Positions 44,393 to 56,169 of a stretch of 64,000 nt of DNA are shown here, piece by piece (positions within the stretch are counted from its first letter, which is position 1; every line of letters starts with the position of its first letter). The notes under the pieces were generated by a model, which saw only the letters and a list, made by a program, of their open reading frames with translations, did no database searches and was not told the origin of the DNA. Source of the DNA: Costus lasius. Taxonomy: Eukaryota; Streptophyta; Magnoliopsida; Zingiberales; Costaceae. The DNA is taken from positions 19,899,501 through 19,963,500 of the forward strand of contig CM050454.1 in NCBI GenBank assembly GCA_027563935.2. Direction: 5' to 3'. The translations under genes were made by a program, and so were the position numbers.

Positions 44393-45240
44393 CCTAGGTG
44401 ACAAGCCCCAACTAGACCTAACCTAGCTGCCACCAAGCTTTATCTTCAAGTGCGGCTTCAAGGTCCTCCACATCAAGGCATAGTATGCAAACCCAAGGGT
44501 TTGGCCAATACCTTGATGGCTCCTCCATGCATGAAATGCCATCATGCTTGTGCCAAGAGGGATAGCTCACGAACCCTACGGTTCGGCCAAGCCCTTACTT
44601 GCGCCACCAAGCAAGATGAGCCATCATGGTTGATGCGCCAAGATGCAAGCTCCATGAGGGATGAGCCCCTAATCTTCTTTGTGCGTTTACAAAACAAAAA
44701 GAAAAAGGCGGCAGGCAGGCCTCACATAAATACATCACAGGCATACAAGGGGCTTGACTATGACCACAACACGATGCACAATCATCTCATGCTTTTATAT
44801 ATGCTCATGAAAACATAAAACTTTAGTTTTAGTTTCTTAGAAAACATGTCTTTCAACCTCAACGTCCATTCGCAAATCTTGGACTTTCATTTCTCTCAGG
44901 AGTCCACAAGTGACGCATGCATGCTCCAAGCACGCTTGCCGTCTACCTTTGCAATCCTTAACCTGCCAAGATCAGGACAACCATATGCCCATAATCTTCG
45001 ACAAGTCCCACACAGTAGGACTATCCTACATGCGTGGGGAGAAATTAATCCTCTCACATATGGGTCTAACCCACCATGTGAAGAAAGCGAAAAACCAAAG
45101 AGATCGAATAGATGTTAGGAACGAAAAACTAACAATTTTTCTTACTTAGAAAAATTCATGCGCATATGCAATTTTTCAAAAAATTCAGATGGCATGTGAG
45201 CATACAATAAAAGCATAAAACACCGTTCGAGTTCGCAAGA
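44393..45240 (-). other. Copia-3 leader remnant
   Basis: Matches the first part of the copia-1 leader on the minus strand (e.g. the stretch resembling 10190-10230 appears near 44395-44430). The deletion removes the leader portion that in copia-1 and copia-2 holds the four hairpins. Confidence 0.7.
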
Positions 45241-45255
45241 TGGCTCTGATACCAC
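45241..45255 (-). other. Copia-3 primer-binding site (Met-tRNA)
   Basis: The minus strand reads GTGGTATCAGAGCCA right after the 5' LTR end. Confidence 0.9.
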
Positions 45256-47113
45256 TGTTGGGAAACCCCGGGGATTTTAAAATTATTACAGATAAGCACA
45301 GCGGAAGCAATCCCCAAAACAGGCCAGTCCCAAAAACCCAAAAGATCGAGTCTTGCAAGGAGATCGACACGGTGAGTAGGAGATGATACCTTGATGCAAA
45401 TTAAGTGATGCGATGCAGGCGCCCAAATGTGCACCCTCTACAGTCTCGCACACAGCCGAACCTCGAATCCTCTTCTTCCACGCCCGGTGCTAGCCTCGGG
45501 AAGAAAATCCACGCCTTTGGGAGACTTCCTCAATCACTTGCGCCAACTCCAAAGGAGATGCTAAGGAGAGGAGGTGGAGCTTCGTCGGAGTCCAACTCTT
45601 GAAGCACTCCACCAAGATCCGAACCGGAATCAACCGAAGCCAAAGTCCAACTTTGGAGAGGAGGGCGCCAAGGAACTTCCAAAGTTCCGAACTCACTAAA
45701 GGGAAGAGGAGAGGCAATGGGCGAACATCCCTCTCCCTCTTTCAGGAGTGGTGACAAGGGGGACAAGGGGGCAAGAGTTCAAGAAGAGCGACGAGGAGGG
45801 AGGAAGGGGGTTTATATACCCATGAATAGGTGCACCTCTTCACTAGTGAAGAGGCACACCTCTTCATGAAGAGACACACCTCTTCAAGAGGTAAAACCCA
45901 TTTCGCCCACTCCAAGTGCCATGCACCCAAGTACATTCACCCACTCCAAGTGAGAAGCTCCAAGCTTCTCACCTTAAGAAGATGTCCAACTTGGATTTGT
46001 CCACCTCAAGAAAATGCGCCATGCTCACTCCAAGTAGCTTGCACCATTCCATTTGGCCCATTGGCCCAAATGGCTTATTGAGCCCATTTGGCCTATTAGC
46101 CCAACTTGGTCTATTGGGCCCATTTGGCCTACTAGGCCCAAAAACAAGTTAGCTCCAAATGATTCCTTTCATCTCATCTAGCACAGTGGTGCTGATGGAT
46201 TCTCCCAAACAGATCTGAGTTATCCAATAACTCAATCAATAGGCTACCCGATCAATACGAGAACCCGAGTTTCAAGTTGTGCGACCCTGTAGGTTCCTCA
46301 GATGTTGGCAGTGATGAACCGAGTCATCACAAGCAGTGATTGGCACCTAGCAGTGCATCGCTGCTACCCAAGTCATCGGAATGGATATCAACATCGACAT
46401 CCCCATCATCGCAACAAGGTACCGATACATTACAGCCTCTTTGCCGAACTGATATCCGATTGGACAAAGTGTGTCACCACTTTATTTTCACCCAATCTCA
46501 TGGTCATGACTAAATCAGGCTTTCACCTGGGTATGGACATACACTTTCAGTCATGCAACCATAGGGGGGCCCCGTGGATATCAAGCTTCCCGTAGGAAGG
46601 GGCAAATCCTATGTCTGTCCATTGATCTTCTCATATGGGTCGTGACATACCCAATGACAACCGTTATGACCTCCCTGCTACGGCGAGACGTTAGGTTGTA
46701 TCAAAGCATGTCCCTAACCATATAGAAGAGTCAATGACCTCAAGTTGAGAGATCAATGCATCTCCTGTCACTTGTGAGCTTAACTCATGACACTAAGTTA
46801 AAGCCTCACAGCGGGTCGGTCTAGTATATCCACCACTGATATACCTATATACCTGCGTTAGCACCCCGTGCGTAACCAGCCCATATACCAGTCTCACATG
46901 TACCAGAGCTGTCCCTTATCCACTCAGGCATTCGACTAGGGACACACCGTTTTAGCACAGATACAATCTGTCTCCAGGGACATTATTATCCATGTATATA
47001 ATCACAGATGTAAACATAGCATAATAACGACAATGCCAGAATGATATATTAAATATCAATGTCAAGTAGTACAAGATGCACCAACAACGGGTCCAAGGGC
47101 ATATACACCAACA
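45256..47113 (-). repeat. Copia-3 5' LTR (1858 bp)
   Basis: Counterpart of 39874-41741. TATA is at 45818-45812 and the 20-bp palindrome at 45835-45854. The hairpin TGATGA/TCATCA is at 46312-46329. It lacks one CCCAAATGG-type repeat unit relative to the other LTR. Confidence 0.93.
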
Positions 47114-47118
47114 TTAGG

Positions 47119-47419
47119 AACTTTGGATATAAGGAGACTGCTAAAGATTATGATTTTGTCAAAACCTAAGTTGTTGATTGTTGGTTTACAATAAGGACAC
47201 AAGATTTGTGAGATAAAACCTTAAGGTTCACAGTTCAAAGTTGATGGTTTAAATTTAAGGTTTCCTGTTTAAAGGTTAAGGTGATAAGCTTTGTGGTCTA
47301 ATGATTGAGAAAAGAAGAAAAGATTGATTCTAAGATTGTGCTAGTTGAGGATGTTATAGTCCGACTAGTCTAGGACATTGCTTATGCTTGTGGTTGTTGA
47401 CCACTTCTGTTCATATTTG
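47119..47419 (+). other. Element B second interior piece
   Basis: Non-coding leader-like DNA between copia-3 and C, AT-rich, with AAGGTT-type repeated phrases. No ORF. It ends with ATTTG (47415-47419), one copy of the element C target duplication. Confidence 0.6.
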
Positions 47420-49336
47420 TGATGACACCAAAATATATAGTATATTTAGTATCATTTTATATATCTTTTCATGCTAAATTGAAGATCTTTTGCTTATTTT
47501 TGTGCCAAATTTATCAAATATTACAAAATCTACTTCTATTTTAGTTTTTGATGATTTTCAGGTAAAAGACACTATTTTTAGGCGTTTTCAAGCAAAATCA
47601 AATACATGGAAGAGTTACCATCATCAAGAAGAGGATACATGACAAATTTCAAGCAAAATGGAGCCATGAACCAAAATACAGCAGGGCCGTAATATATATT
47701 ATGGTACCGTATTTTCGTACGTTGCCGTAATATCAGAGCACTACTGTATTTTGGCTAATTTTTCATCAGAAGATTTTACAAAAATTACGGCACTGCCGTA
47801 AGAATTTACACGGGCCATAACCTGAAGCGCTTTCAAACTAGAGATATTCACTGAAATTACGGCACTGCCGTAAACCATTTTACGGGCCATAATTTCTAGA
47901 CGTTTTTGACCAGAAAGTTTTACGAAAATTACGGCAGTGCCATAATATTTTTCACGGGCCATAATTTTAACTCAGGGTTCACAGAACCAAATTACAGCAT
48001 TGCCGTAATTTAAATTACGGCCGCAATTTTAACCTGGACACGCGAGTTTTTCGGGCCCGATTCTTGCGCGGACCATATCTTGAGATCCAGAGATCCAAAT
48101 TGAGATCCGAAAGATGCTACAGACTCATCTCGATGAGGAGAAGATAAAGGGACTGAAAGCCCTAATTTTTAGGATCAATCAAGGGAGCAATTGATAGAGA
48201 GGTCCTTAGGGCACGGCCTCTTGCCGAGAGGCGGGGAGGTCACCTCAAGCTGCAATTTTTACACTACAGCTTTGCCTAGAGGAGGAGAGGACACCACAGA
48301 AGTTTTAAAGCCAAAGAATCTCAGACGTAGGATAAATCAACAAAGGAGCGTCTCTGGCACTATTCACTACGGGTTTACAAGCAATTTACGGCTGTAATTT
48401 CTATTGCAGCCGTATTGTAACGTTAATTCTCCCTCTTTCTTTGATTTCTGACACTTTGATACTATGGCTTATTGTATTTCTTTTTCCATGCAAGCTTAAT
48501 CTTATTTTGGGCCGTGGGGGAGTAATTTCCCTTGATTTTTATATGACTAGATGACTTTTACTTTGTCAACATAGTTTTATCATGATAATTCTGCTTTTGT
48601 GATGACTTATCTTTAATTCTCCATAGTTTCATATTATCTTCATGTTTTAGAATTTTGTGAAATAGATTGAAAGGTTGATTGTGAAATTTGGAACCCTAAA
48701 AATCATTGAGTTTGGAACTTATCGTAAGAAATTTTCTTAGGTTTGTTCTTTGAATTCTGATTTTTAGTGATTTTATTGCCATGTTGATAAATTGAATCTA
48801 GGACGAGTTATTGTGTTAGACTTGATTTGATCTTGCTTGAAAGTGAGGATCAAGTCATCGGAGAACCATAAGTAGAACTTGAGTTGAGACTTGGATGCAC
48901 GAATGTGATCCTTGAGATTCCACTTGAGATAATTAACTTAGAATTCGGATGCACGAAAGTGATCCTTGAGTTCTTTATTTGATGATTTACTTATTTTCAG
49001 CATTGGGATAGATCTTGCACGAAAGCAAGGATCGGTCTCGGTATGATTGTCTACACGAAAGTGAGACAATACCGTTATAAAGTAAATTATATCTTTATCA
49101 TGATAAAATTAGACTGATGACCTTTTATTCATATCTAGTCATTGAAATTAAGGTGGATGAAACCCTAGTCCCAGTTTCTCTCTAATTATCTTTATACTCT
49201 TTCTATCATTTATTTTCATTATAATCGATTGCTTAGCTAGTAAGAATACAATTATTTGGTACTTAACAATAAGGTCTCTGTGGTTCGATATCTTTCTTTA
49301 TTACTTCGAGTATCCGTGCACTTGCAAAATACAATA
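47420..49336 (+). repeat. Element C 5' LTR (1917 bp)
   Basis: Starts TGATGACACCAAAATATATAG and ends TACAATA (the family end is ACAACA). It has the richest inverted-repeat array (47680-48035), including two copies of TTACGGCACTGCCGTAA, then a hairpin pairing GGCTGTAA with a near-match of TTACAGCC (about 48390-48412) and the GCACGAAAGTGATCC phrases (48895-49075). Confidence 0.85.
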
Positions 49337-49342
49337 AGTTTT

Positions 49343-49360
49343 TGGCGCCGTTACCGGGGA
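49343..49360 (+). other. Element C primer-binding site (Asp-tRNA type)
   Basis: TGGCGCCGTTACCGGGGA, one base off the family site, 6 bases after the LTR end. Confidence 0.8.
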
Positions 49361-49566
49361 TCTTAGTTTTGTTAATATCAAAATAGTTGTTAGTATTGCT
49401 AGACTAAATTTTATTTAGATTTAACTTTGTTTTCTGTTTTTGCAGGTTTTGGATTTTCACAAGTTGTGACAGAACTGTGATTTTTGAAATTTGTGAATTT
49501 GCTTGTGTTTTATATTTTCTATTTTTTATATATATTCTGAAAAAAAGAAAAAAACAATTTGATTGA

Positions 49567-50891
49567 TTGGTGTTGGATAATCTTTATGTTCTTGATAGAT
49601 TTGAAGATATGTCTTTTAATTACAACTCCTGGGCAACTGAAAGAAGTGAGGACATGCCACAAGGAAGGTATGAAGATGATTCATTGTGCACTCTTGAGGA
49701 TAAGTTAAATTATTTTGCTAATAAATTAGACTCTTATATGCACCCTGTTAGGATTCTTCTATTAGATGTGATATTTGTGGATGTTTTGATCATTGTACTT
49801 CTGATTGCCATATTTTAATGCCCCAAAATTCTAATTTATCATGGTATCAAAATGATCATTATGATTCTAGATGGGAAAATCCAACTTCTTTTTATAAGGA
49901 TTGCTCAAATCATGTTTTTGAACCATACTTTGAGGATACTAAAGAATCTAGGTTAGAATCCATGTTTGAAAAATTCATGACAAATCAAAGCCAAATCATG
50001 ATGAATCAAAGTAAGAATATTGAAGATCTTAAAGGGATAGTTAGTCAGCTTGCTTCTCAAGTAAAATCTTTAACTGCTAATTCTGAAATTTTAGAAGCCC
50101 AGTTAGCACAACAAGATTGTTTATTTGATTTGGAAACTGAAAAAATTGATTTAGAAAATTCTGCCTCTAATTATGATTGTTTTGAAATTGAGCCTTATGT
50201 GAACTTTAATGAATCTCACTCTGATTTTGATGATTGTAAAATTGATCCATCTGATAATTTAGTTGTGGAAAATTTTGAGAAAATTGAATTTGAAAAATCA
50301 CATTTTGATTCTAATGATAATTATGAAATTGATTCTTTTGATGATATATTATTTGTGGTTAATTCTGATGAAGGATATGAGGGGACTAATCTAGAAAAAT
50401 CTTACTCTTATTTTGTTGATAACTTTAAAATCAATGAATTGTTTGATTGTGAGCATGAGGAACTTGAAAATAATTTGAAAATTACAAACATTGTTGAATC
50501 TCAATCTGATGCTTTGCCCATATATATTGTTCAATCTTCTGATTTCATTGAAAATTTATATTTTATTGAGGAATCTAATTTGAGACAAAAACTTTATTTT
50601 GATGATCCAAAACTTGAATCCTTTAATGAAAGTCCTATTGCAATTGAAGATTTAAATTTGAAGAAAGGACTTATGATTTTGCTTTTTGATAAATATAGGA
50701 AGATCATTGAATATCCTTTGATTAGAATTGAAAATATTGATTTTGATTTCCGCATATTTAAGAAAGCCACATTGATTGTCATTTATTTAACATTTTGGAT
50801 ATTTGAATTAGTGGCTAAACATTTTGGACAGCGGAAAAGGAAAAAATTGCATGCTATTTACTTTGGTACTGATTCACCTGCTTCACCATGA
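49567..50891 (+). pseudogene. Element C gag-derived ORF with acidic extension (one frameshift)
   Basis: Two overlapping frames (49567-49818 and 49818-50891, 357 codons) are one ORF broken by a 7-base deletion near 49752, judged against H. The zinc knuckle CDICGCFDHCTSDC (49767-49808) and following YDSRWENPTSFY match the Athila/Tat gag C-terminus. A helical MFEKFMTNQSQ...LKGIVSQLASQVKSL follows. Then comes about 200 residues rich in Asp, Glu, Asn, Ser and Phe that I do not recognise. The end has a hydrophobic stretch (ATLIVIYLTFWIFELVAKHF), a basic patch GQRKRKK and LHAIYFGTDSPASP. Capsid and enzymes are missing. H has the same layout, so the family spread in this form. Confidence 0.65.
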
Positions 50892-50933
50892 TATTTGATT
50901 TTTGGTCAAGCTATAGACCTAAAATTAGCGCTT

Positions 50934-50951
50934 CTTGGGAGGCAACCCAAG
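50934..50951 (+). promoter_or_regulatory. Conserved AGGCAA-loop hairpin (element C)
   Basis: CTTGGG-AGGCAA-CCCAAG, perfect 6-bp stem, 42 bases after the ORF stop, with TTAGCGCTT just upstream as in A. Confidence 0.7.
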
Positions 50952-53435
50952 CATTATCACTTAACTTAGTTCTTTTATTTTAGTTTATCTTTAGAATTAA
51001 TTTTTCTTTTTCTTTTTGCAGGAAAATAAAATTTTGTGCAAAATACGGCACTGTCGTAATCTTGATCTGATTTCATCAGCAAGTTTTTAGCATTTTACAG
51101 CGGTACCATATTAGTTTTTACGGTACCGTATTTTTGGGTATTTTTGATCCGAGACTTTTGCAAACATTACGGCACTGCCGTAATTTGTTTACTCCCGTAA
51201 TTTCAACTCTGCAGTCTGCTTATCTGATTAGGTGTTTTTTCGCTGCAATTTTAAGAAAGTGGGTTGGGAAAAATTTTGATCTTTAGCACGACATGGAAGC
51301 ACTCATCTTTGTCTATCATTTGGATATTTCTGCTGAATTTTAAAGTCTATGGATCATTCTAAAACACATAACATCTTTTCGATTCTGATTAATTTCTGCA
51401 GTAGTTTTCTTTTGACTAATCTGATTAGCGTTTTTGCTACAAGTTTTTAAGATGCTTTAATGACTTGAAACCCTGATTTTTCGCCTGGAATATGAAGTTC
51501 ATGTTTCATTCTGTCTTGAGGATTAGTTGTTTTCATGAAAATATTTTCTGACAATTTTAAAACACATAGCAACTTTTTGATTCTGATTAACTTCTGTGCA
51601 GTTTTTAGTTTTGTAATCTAATTAGCCTTCTTTCTGTTGATACCCTAAATTCCTAAAAGATTTTGATCCTTTATTTTTCATACGCCTGGAAAGAACAAGT
51701 TTCATTCTATTACATGGTTCTGTCCATTTTCTTTTTGGATCATTAAATCTTATTTTTGGGTATGACTACTTTTCATTCATTGGCTGCTCTACTTGCTTTC
51801 TACATGTTATAGCTTCTTTTGCCTCCAGATCCAGAAATCTTCGAGAGCAACTGTCTTCCACCTCTAGCTACCACTGCATTTGCCTCTGACATCACTGTTT
51901 CTAGCCGTCGACACTGGATTATACCATCAGCAGACTCTTACTTCTTCTACTGCCTCTATTTCCATTTATTTGATTTATTTATGCAGCAGACTCTTCATTA
52001 GTGACTGATTTTTTTTATCTATGCAGCATTATTTCTGGCACCCACCTGCCGACGATCTCACCTCCAGGACTGTATTCTCTAGCAGGCTACTAGAGATTAC
52101 TCACTCTACTATTGGCACCATCACCATCATTGCTAGCAGCTTTTCAGCCAGCCTCTGTTCCACCTCTGCTTCTCGTCTGCATCAGCTCTTTCCACCAGGA
52201 CTCTTCTGGACCATCGGTGATATATTTGATTCTCCCTTGAGAAAATTATTTTTTTTAGAGACTATTTTTAGACTGAGCCTTATGTATCTTAAATTGTGCA
52301 TGAAAAATTTTCAAAAGGCACATCTATGGACCTAGCAGCATCTGCCCCGACACTATTTTTGGTCTGAGCCTTATGTATTTTTGGTCAGAGCTTGCTATAT
52401 AGTTTTGTAAGTATCGTTTGCACTCTATTGTATTCATGATTATTTCATATGGTTGCATCTTTGATTTGCTTTAGATGTATCACTCACTAATATTTCTTCG
52501 ATATGGTTGTATGATGATATGATTGTTCATGATCCACTTTCTACTATCTTGTGGTGTGATTCTATTTTTAAAAGATTTTCATTGATAAATATCTTCCTTG
52601 ATGATGAATAAACTTGTATTCATGATTAGAAAGAAACCTATCATGTTAGATTTATTTCTTCAATGCATATCTATCTTTTGAAATTTGACATTGGTTGATG
52701 CATGAAATTTTGGGTAGATGTGTAATTTGAGGAATAAGATCTAAAGGTGAAACTACTCCTTTAAATAAAATGAGCATATGAGTATGATTGCTGAATTGAT
52801 ATCAATTGATCAACCTAGTAGATGTTTATCTATTTTGCTATTTGTTGGGAAGGAAGAATCCAAGATCCATAAAAATAGTGAGAGACTCTCCTACTTGGCA
52901 CTATGTAAAATTGATAGTGGTACATAAGACATGGGTTGAAGTCTATGTCTAAAAGATAATGAGAGAGGAAAAGAATAAGACTCCTCTATTTGGCACTATG
53001 CAAAATTGATAGTGGTATCGAAGATAAGAGTTGAAGTCAAAATAAAAAAGGTGTGTATCTAGGGTACATTTCATCTGTGCAAAAACAACAAAATATATGA
53101 AAAAAAAATGAATAAAAAAATATGTGTGGAAAAAGATCTTGAAAACCTAATTCCTATAAACAAAAGTATGATAGATTTGAACTGAAAATTGGGTAAAATC
53201 ATGAGATTGAAAATTCTATTTATTATACAAGTTGCAGAGTTTTATTTGATTGAGATGTAGATCTAGAGGGTTGAGTTCTAAGAATGATATGTTTATTTGA
53301 AGTTTTATGAAACAATTAATGGAATTTTTCATTGATGATAGTATTTTAGAAATTTATTGAGCATGAAAAAGTTTATCTTTTAATCAATTTTTGATTTTTG
53401 CTTGGGGACAAGCAAAGTTTGAGTCTTATGAATTT
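50952..53435 (+). other. Element C 3' spacer
   Basis: Non-coding. It holds an inverted-repeat array like that of the LTR (51040-51215), repeated phrases of the type CTGATTAGCGTTTTTGCTAC, a Ser/Thr/His-codon-rich stretch (51815-52335) that also occurs in H but with poor frame conservation, and the shared CTCCTACTTGGCACTATG...TTGAAGTC module, here present twice in tandem (about 52880-53040). The polypurine-like GGGGACAAGCAAAG lies at 53404-53417. Confidence 0.6.
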
Positions 53436-55846
53436 TGATAACACCAAAATATATAGTATATTTTGTATCATTTTATATATCTTTTCATGCTAAATTGAAG
53501 CTCTTTTGCTTATTTTTGTGCCAAATTTATCAAATATTATAAAATCTACTTCTATTTTGGTTTTTGATGATTTTCAGGTAAAAATGCACTATTTTTAGGC
53601 ATTTTCAAGCAAAATCAAATACATGGAAGAGTTACCATCATCAAGAAGAGGATACATGACAAATTTCAATCAAAATGGAGCCACAAACCAAAATACGGTA
53701 GGGCCGTAATATATATTACGGTACCGTATTTTCGTACGCTGCCATAATATCAGAGCACTGCCGTATTTTGGCTAATTTTTCATCAGAAGATTTTACAAAA
53801 ATTACGGCACTGCTGTAAGAATTTACACGGGCCATAATCTGAAGCACTTTCAAACCAGAGATATTCACTGAAATTACGGCACTGCCGTAAACCATTTTAC
53901 GGACCATAATTTCCACACGTTTTCGAGCAGAAAGTTTTTACAGAAATTACGGCAGTACCGTAATATTTTTCATGGGCCGTAATTTTGACTCAGGGTTAAA
54001 TTACGGCCGTAATTTAACCTGGACATGCGAGTTTTTCGGGCCCGATTCTTGCGCAGACCATATCTTGAGATCCAGACATCCAATTTGAGATCCGAAAGAG
54101 ACTGCAGACTCGACTCGACAAGGAGAAGATAAAGGGACTAAAAGCCCTAATTTTTATGATCAATCGAGGGAGCAATCGACAGAGAGGTCCTTAGGGCATA
54201 GCCTCACGCCGAGAGGCGGGGAGGTCACCTCAAGCAGCAATTTTTATACTGAAGCTTCGCCTAGAGGAGGAGAGGACACCGCAAAAGTTTCAAAGCCAAA
54301 GGATCTCAGACGGAGGAGAAATCAATAAAGGAGCGTCGCCGACACTGTTCACCGCGGGTTTACAAGCAATTTATGGCTGTAATTTCTATTACAGCCATAT
54401 TGTAACGTTAATTCTCCCTCTTTCTTTGATTTATGACACTTTGATACAATGATTTATTGTATTTCTTTTTCCATGCAAGCTTAATCTTATTTTGGGGCAT
54501 GGGGGAGTAATTTCCCTTGATTTTATATGACTAGATGACTTTTACTTCATCAAGATAGTTTTATCATGATAATTCTGATTTTGTGATGACTCGTCTTTAA
54601 TTTTCTATAGTTTCATATTATATTTATGTTTTAGAATTTTGTGAAATAGATTGAAAGGTTGATTGTGAAATTTGGAACCCTACAAATCATTGAGTTTGGA
54701 ACTTATCATAAGAAATTAAGTTTGTCCTTTGAATTCTCCGAGAGGCGTGGAGGTCACCTGAGGCCATAATTTTTACACTGAAGCTTCGCCTGGAGGAGGA
54801 GAGGACACCACAAAAGTTTCAAAGCCAAAGGATCTCAGACGGAGGAGAAATCAACAAAGGAGCGTCGCCGGCACTGTTTACCGTGGGTTCACAAGCAATT
54901 TATGGTTGTAATTTCTATTACAGCCGTATTGTAATGTTAATTCTCCCTCTTTCTTTGATTTATGACACTTTGATACTATGGTTTATTGTATTTCTTTTTC
55001 CATTCAAGCTTAATCTTATTTTGGGACATGGGGTGTAATCCCGTTGATTTTATATGATTAGATAACTTTTATTGCGTCAAGATAATTTTGCTATGATAAT
55101 TCTACTTATGTGATGACTTGTCTTTAATTCTCCTTAGTTTTCTTAGTATCATGCATGATTATAGAGTTTTCCCAATATGGACTGAAAAGTGATTTGCTTG
55201 AGAACTTGGAACCCTAAAATTGAACAATAGGAACTCACCGTAAGAAATTAGGTTAAGTTCTTATTTCTTGATTTTAGTAGTTGAATTTCCATGTTAGATA
55301 ATTTGAATCTAGGATTGAGTTATTGTGTCAAATGTGGATATCTTGCATGAAAGTGAGGATCAAAACGTAGGAGAACCATAAGTAGAACTTGTGTTGAGAC
55401 TCAGATGCACGAAAGTGATCATTGAGATTCCACTTGAGATAATCAACTTAGAATTCGGATGCACGAAAGTGATCCTTGAGTTCTTTGTTTGATGATTTAC
55501 TTATTTTCAGCATTGGGATAGATCTTGCGCGTAAGCGAGGATCGGTCCTTACATGATTGTCTGCACGAAAGTAAGACAATACCTTTATAAAGTAAATTAT
55601 ATCTTTATCATGATAAAATTAGACTGACAACCTTTTATTCATATCTAGTCATTGAAATTAAGGTGGATGAAACCCTAGTCCCAGTTTCTCTCTGTTTATC
55701 TTTATACTCTTCCTATCATTTATTTGCATTATAATCGATTGCTTAGCTAGTAAGAATACAATTATTTGGTACTTAACAATAAGGTCTCTGTGGTTCGATA
55801 TCTTTCTTTATTACTTCGAGTATCCCTGCACTTGCGGATTACAACA
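53436..55846 (+). repeat. Element C 3' LTR (2411 bp, with internal tandem duplication)
   Basis: Matches the 5' LTR but is longer because a 529-bp segment beginning CCGAGAGGCG occurs twice (54209-54737 and 54738-about 55266). The two units differ at a number of sites, so the duplication is not recent. The inverted-repeat array is at 53690-54020 and hairpin GGCTGTAA/TTACAGCC at about 54366-54392. Confidence 0.8.
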
Positions 55847-55851
55847 GTTTG

Positions 55852-56169
55852 TGATCTGCTGATCACTCTACTATTGTTGGTGAGTTTGGCTCACTCCAGT
55901 TTCAAGCATTTTGATCAAGTTTGTTTCTGTTCATGATTTTATATAAGCATGTTTTGGATTTAAGTTGCATGATTCCTTCTATTTATGATCTCAAGTTTCA
56001 TCTGTAAGTTGACAAGTTTAAAGCATGATATGTCTACAAGTCAAATTAATGGATTTTTAGTCCTTTTGCAAAGTTTTTATCAAGTGAATTCTTTTAGATT
56101 AAAAGAATAAGTGGTTATTTTGTTTATGGCAAATTTAGAGGACGAAATTTCCTTTAAGGGGGGTAGTAT
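55852..56169 (+). other. Element B third interior piece and polypurine tract
   Basis: AT-rich non-coding DNA ending with GAGGACGAAATTTCC, TTTAAGG and a run of G's (56139-56163), the Tekay/Del-type polypurine tract. Confidence 0.75.

Larger units (their letters stand above)
39874..47113 (-). mobile_element. Copia-3: internally deleted Ty1/copia element in B
   Basis: Minus-strand element with LTRs 45256-47113 (5') and 39874-41741 (3'), target duplication TTAGG (39869-39873, 47114-47118). The interior keeps primer site, first part of the leader, most of integrase, reverse transcriptase, RNase H and polypurine tract. Gag, protease and the start of integrase are gone through one deletion ending near 44392. 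The LTRs differ by a low number of substitutions (around 1%) and a 9-10 bp indel, so it is moderately young. LTR ends and protein place it beside copia-1. Confidence 0.93.
47420..55846 (+). mobile_element. Element C: Athila/Tat-like non-autonomous element
   Basis: 5' LTR 47420-49336, Asp-tRNA-type primer site, a gag-derived ORF with acidic extension, the AGGCAA-loop hairpin, a long 3' spacer and a 3' LTR 53436-55846. Flanking 5-mers ATTTG and GTTTG differ by one base. There is no protease, reverse transcriptase or integrase. It lies in the interior of B near its 3' end. H is a close relative, D a further one. Confidence 0.85.

Noticed and set aside
47680..48035. Possible CRISPR-like array (regularly spaced palindromic repeats)
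   Set aside because: Units are imperfect, spacers are similar to each other, there are no cas genes, and the array lies in a plant LTR in several related elements.
51819..52335. Possible gene from Ser/Thr-rich ORFs in the 3' spacer of C (and 63070-63570 in H)
   Set aside because: Nucleotide sequence is similar between C and H but reading frames are not kept, so it looks like conserved non-coding DNA.
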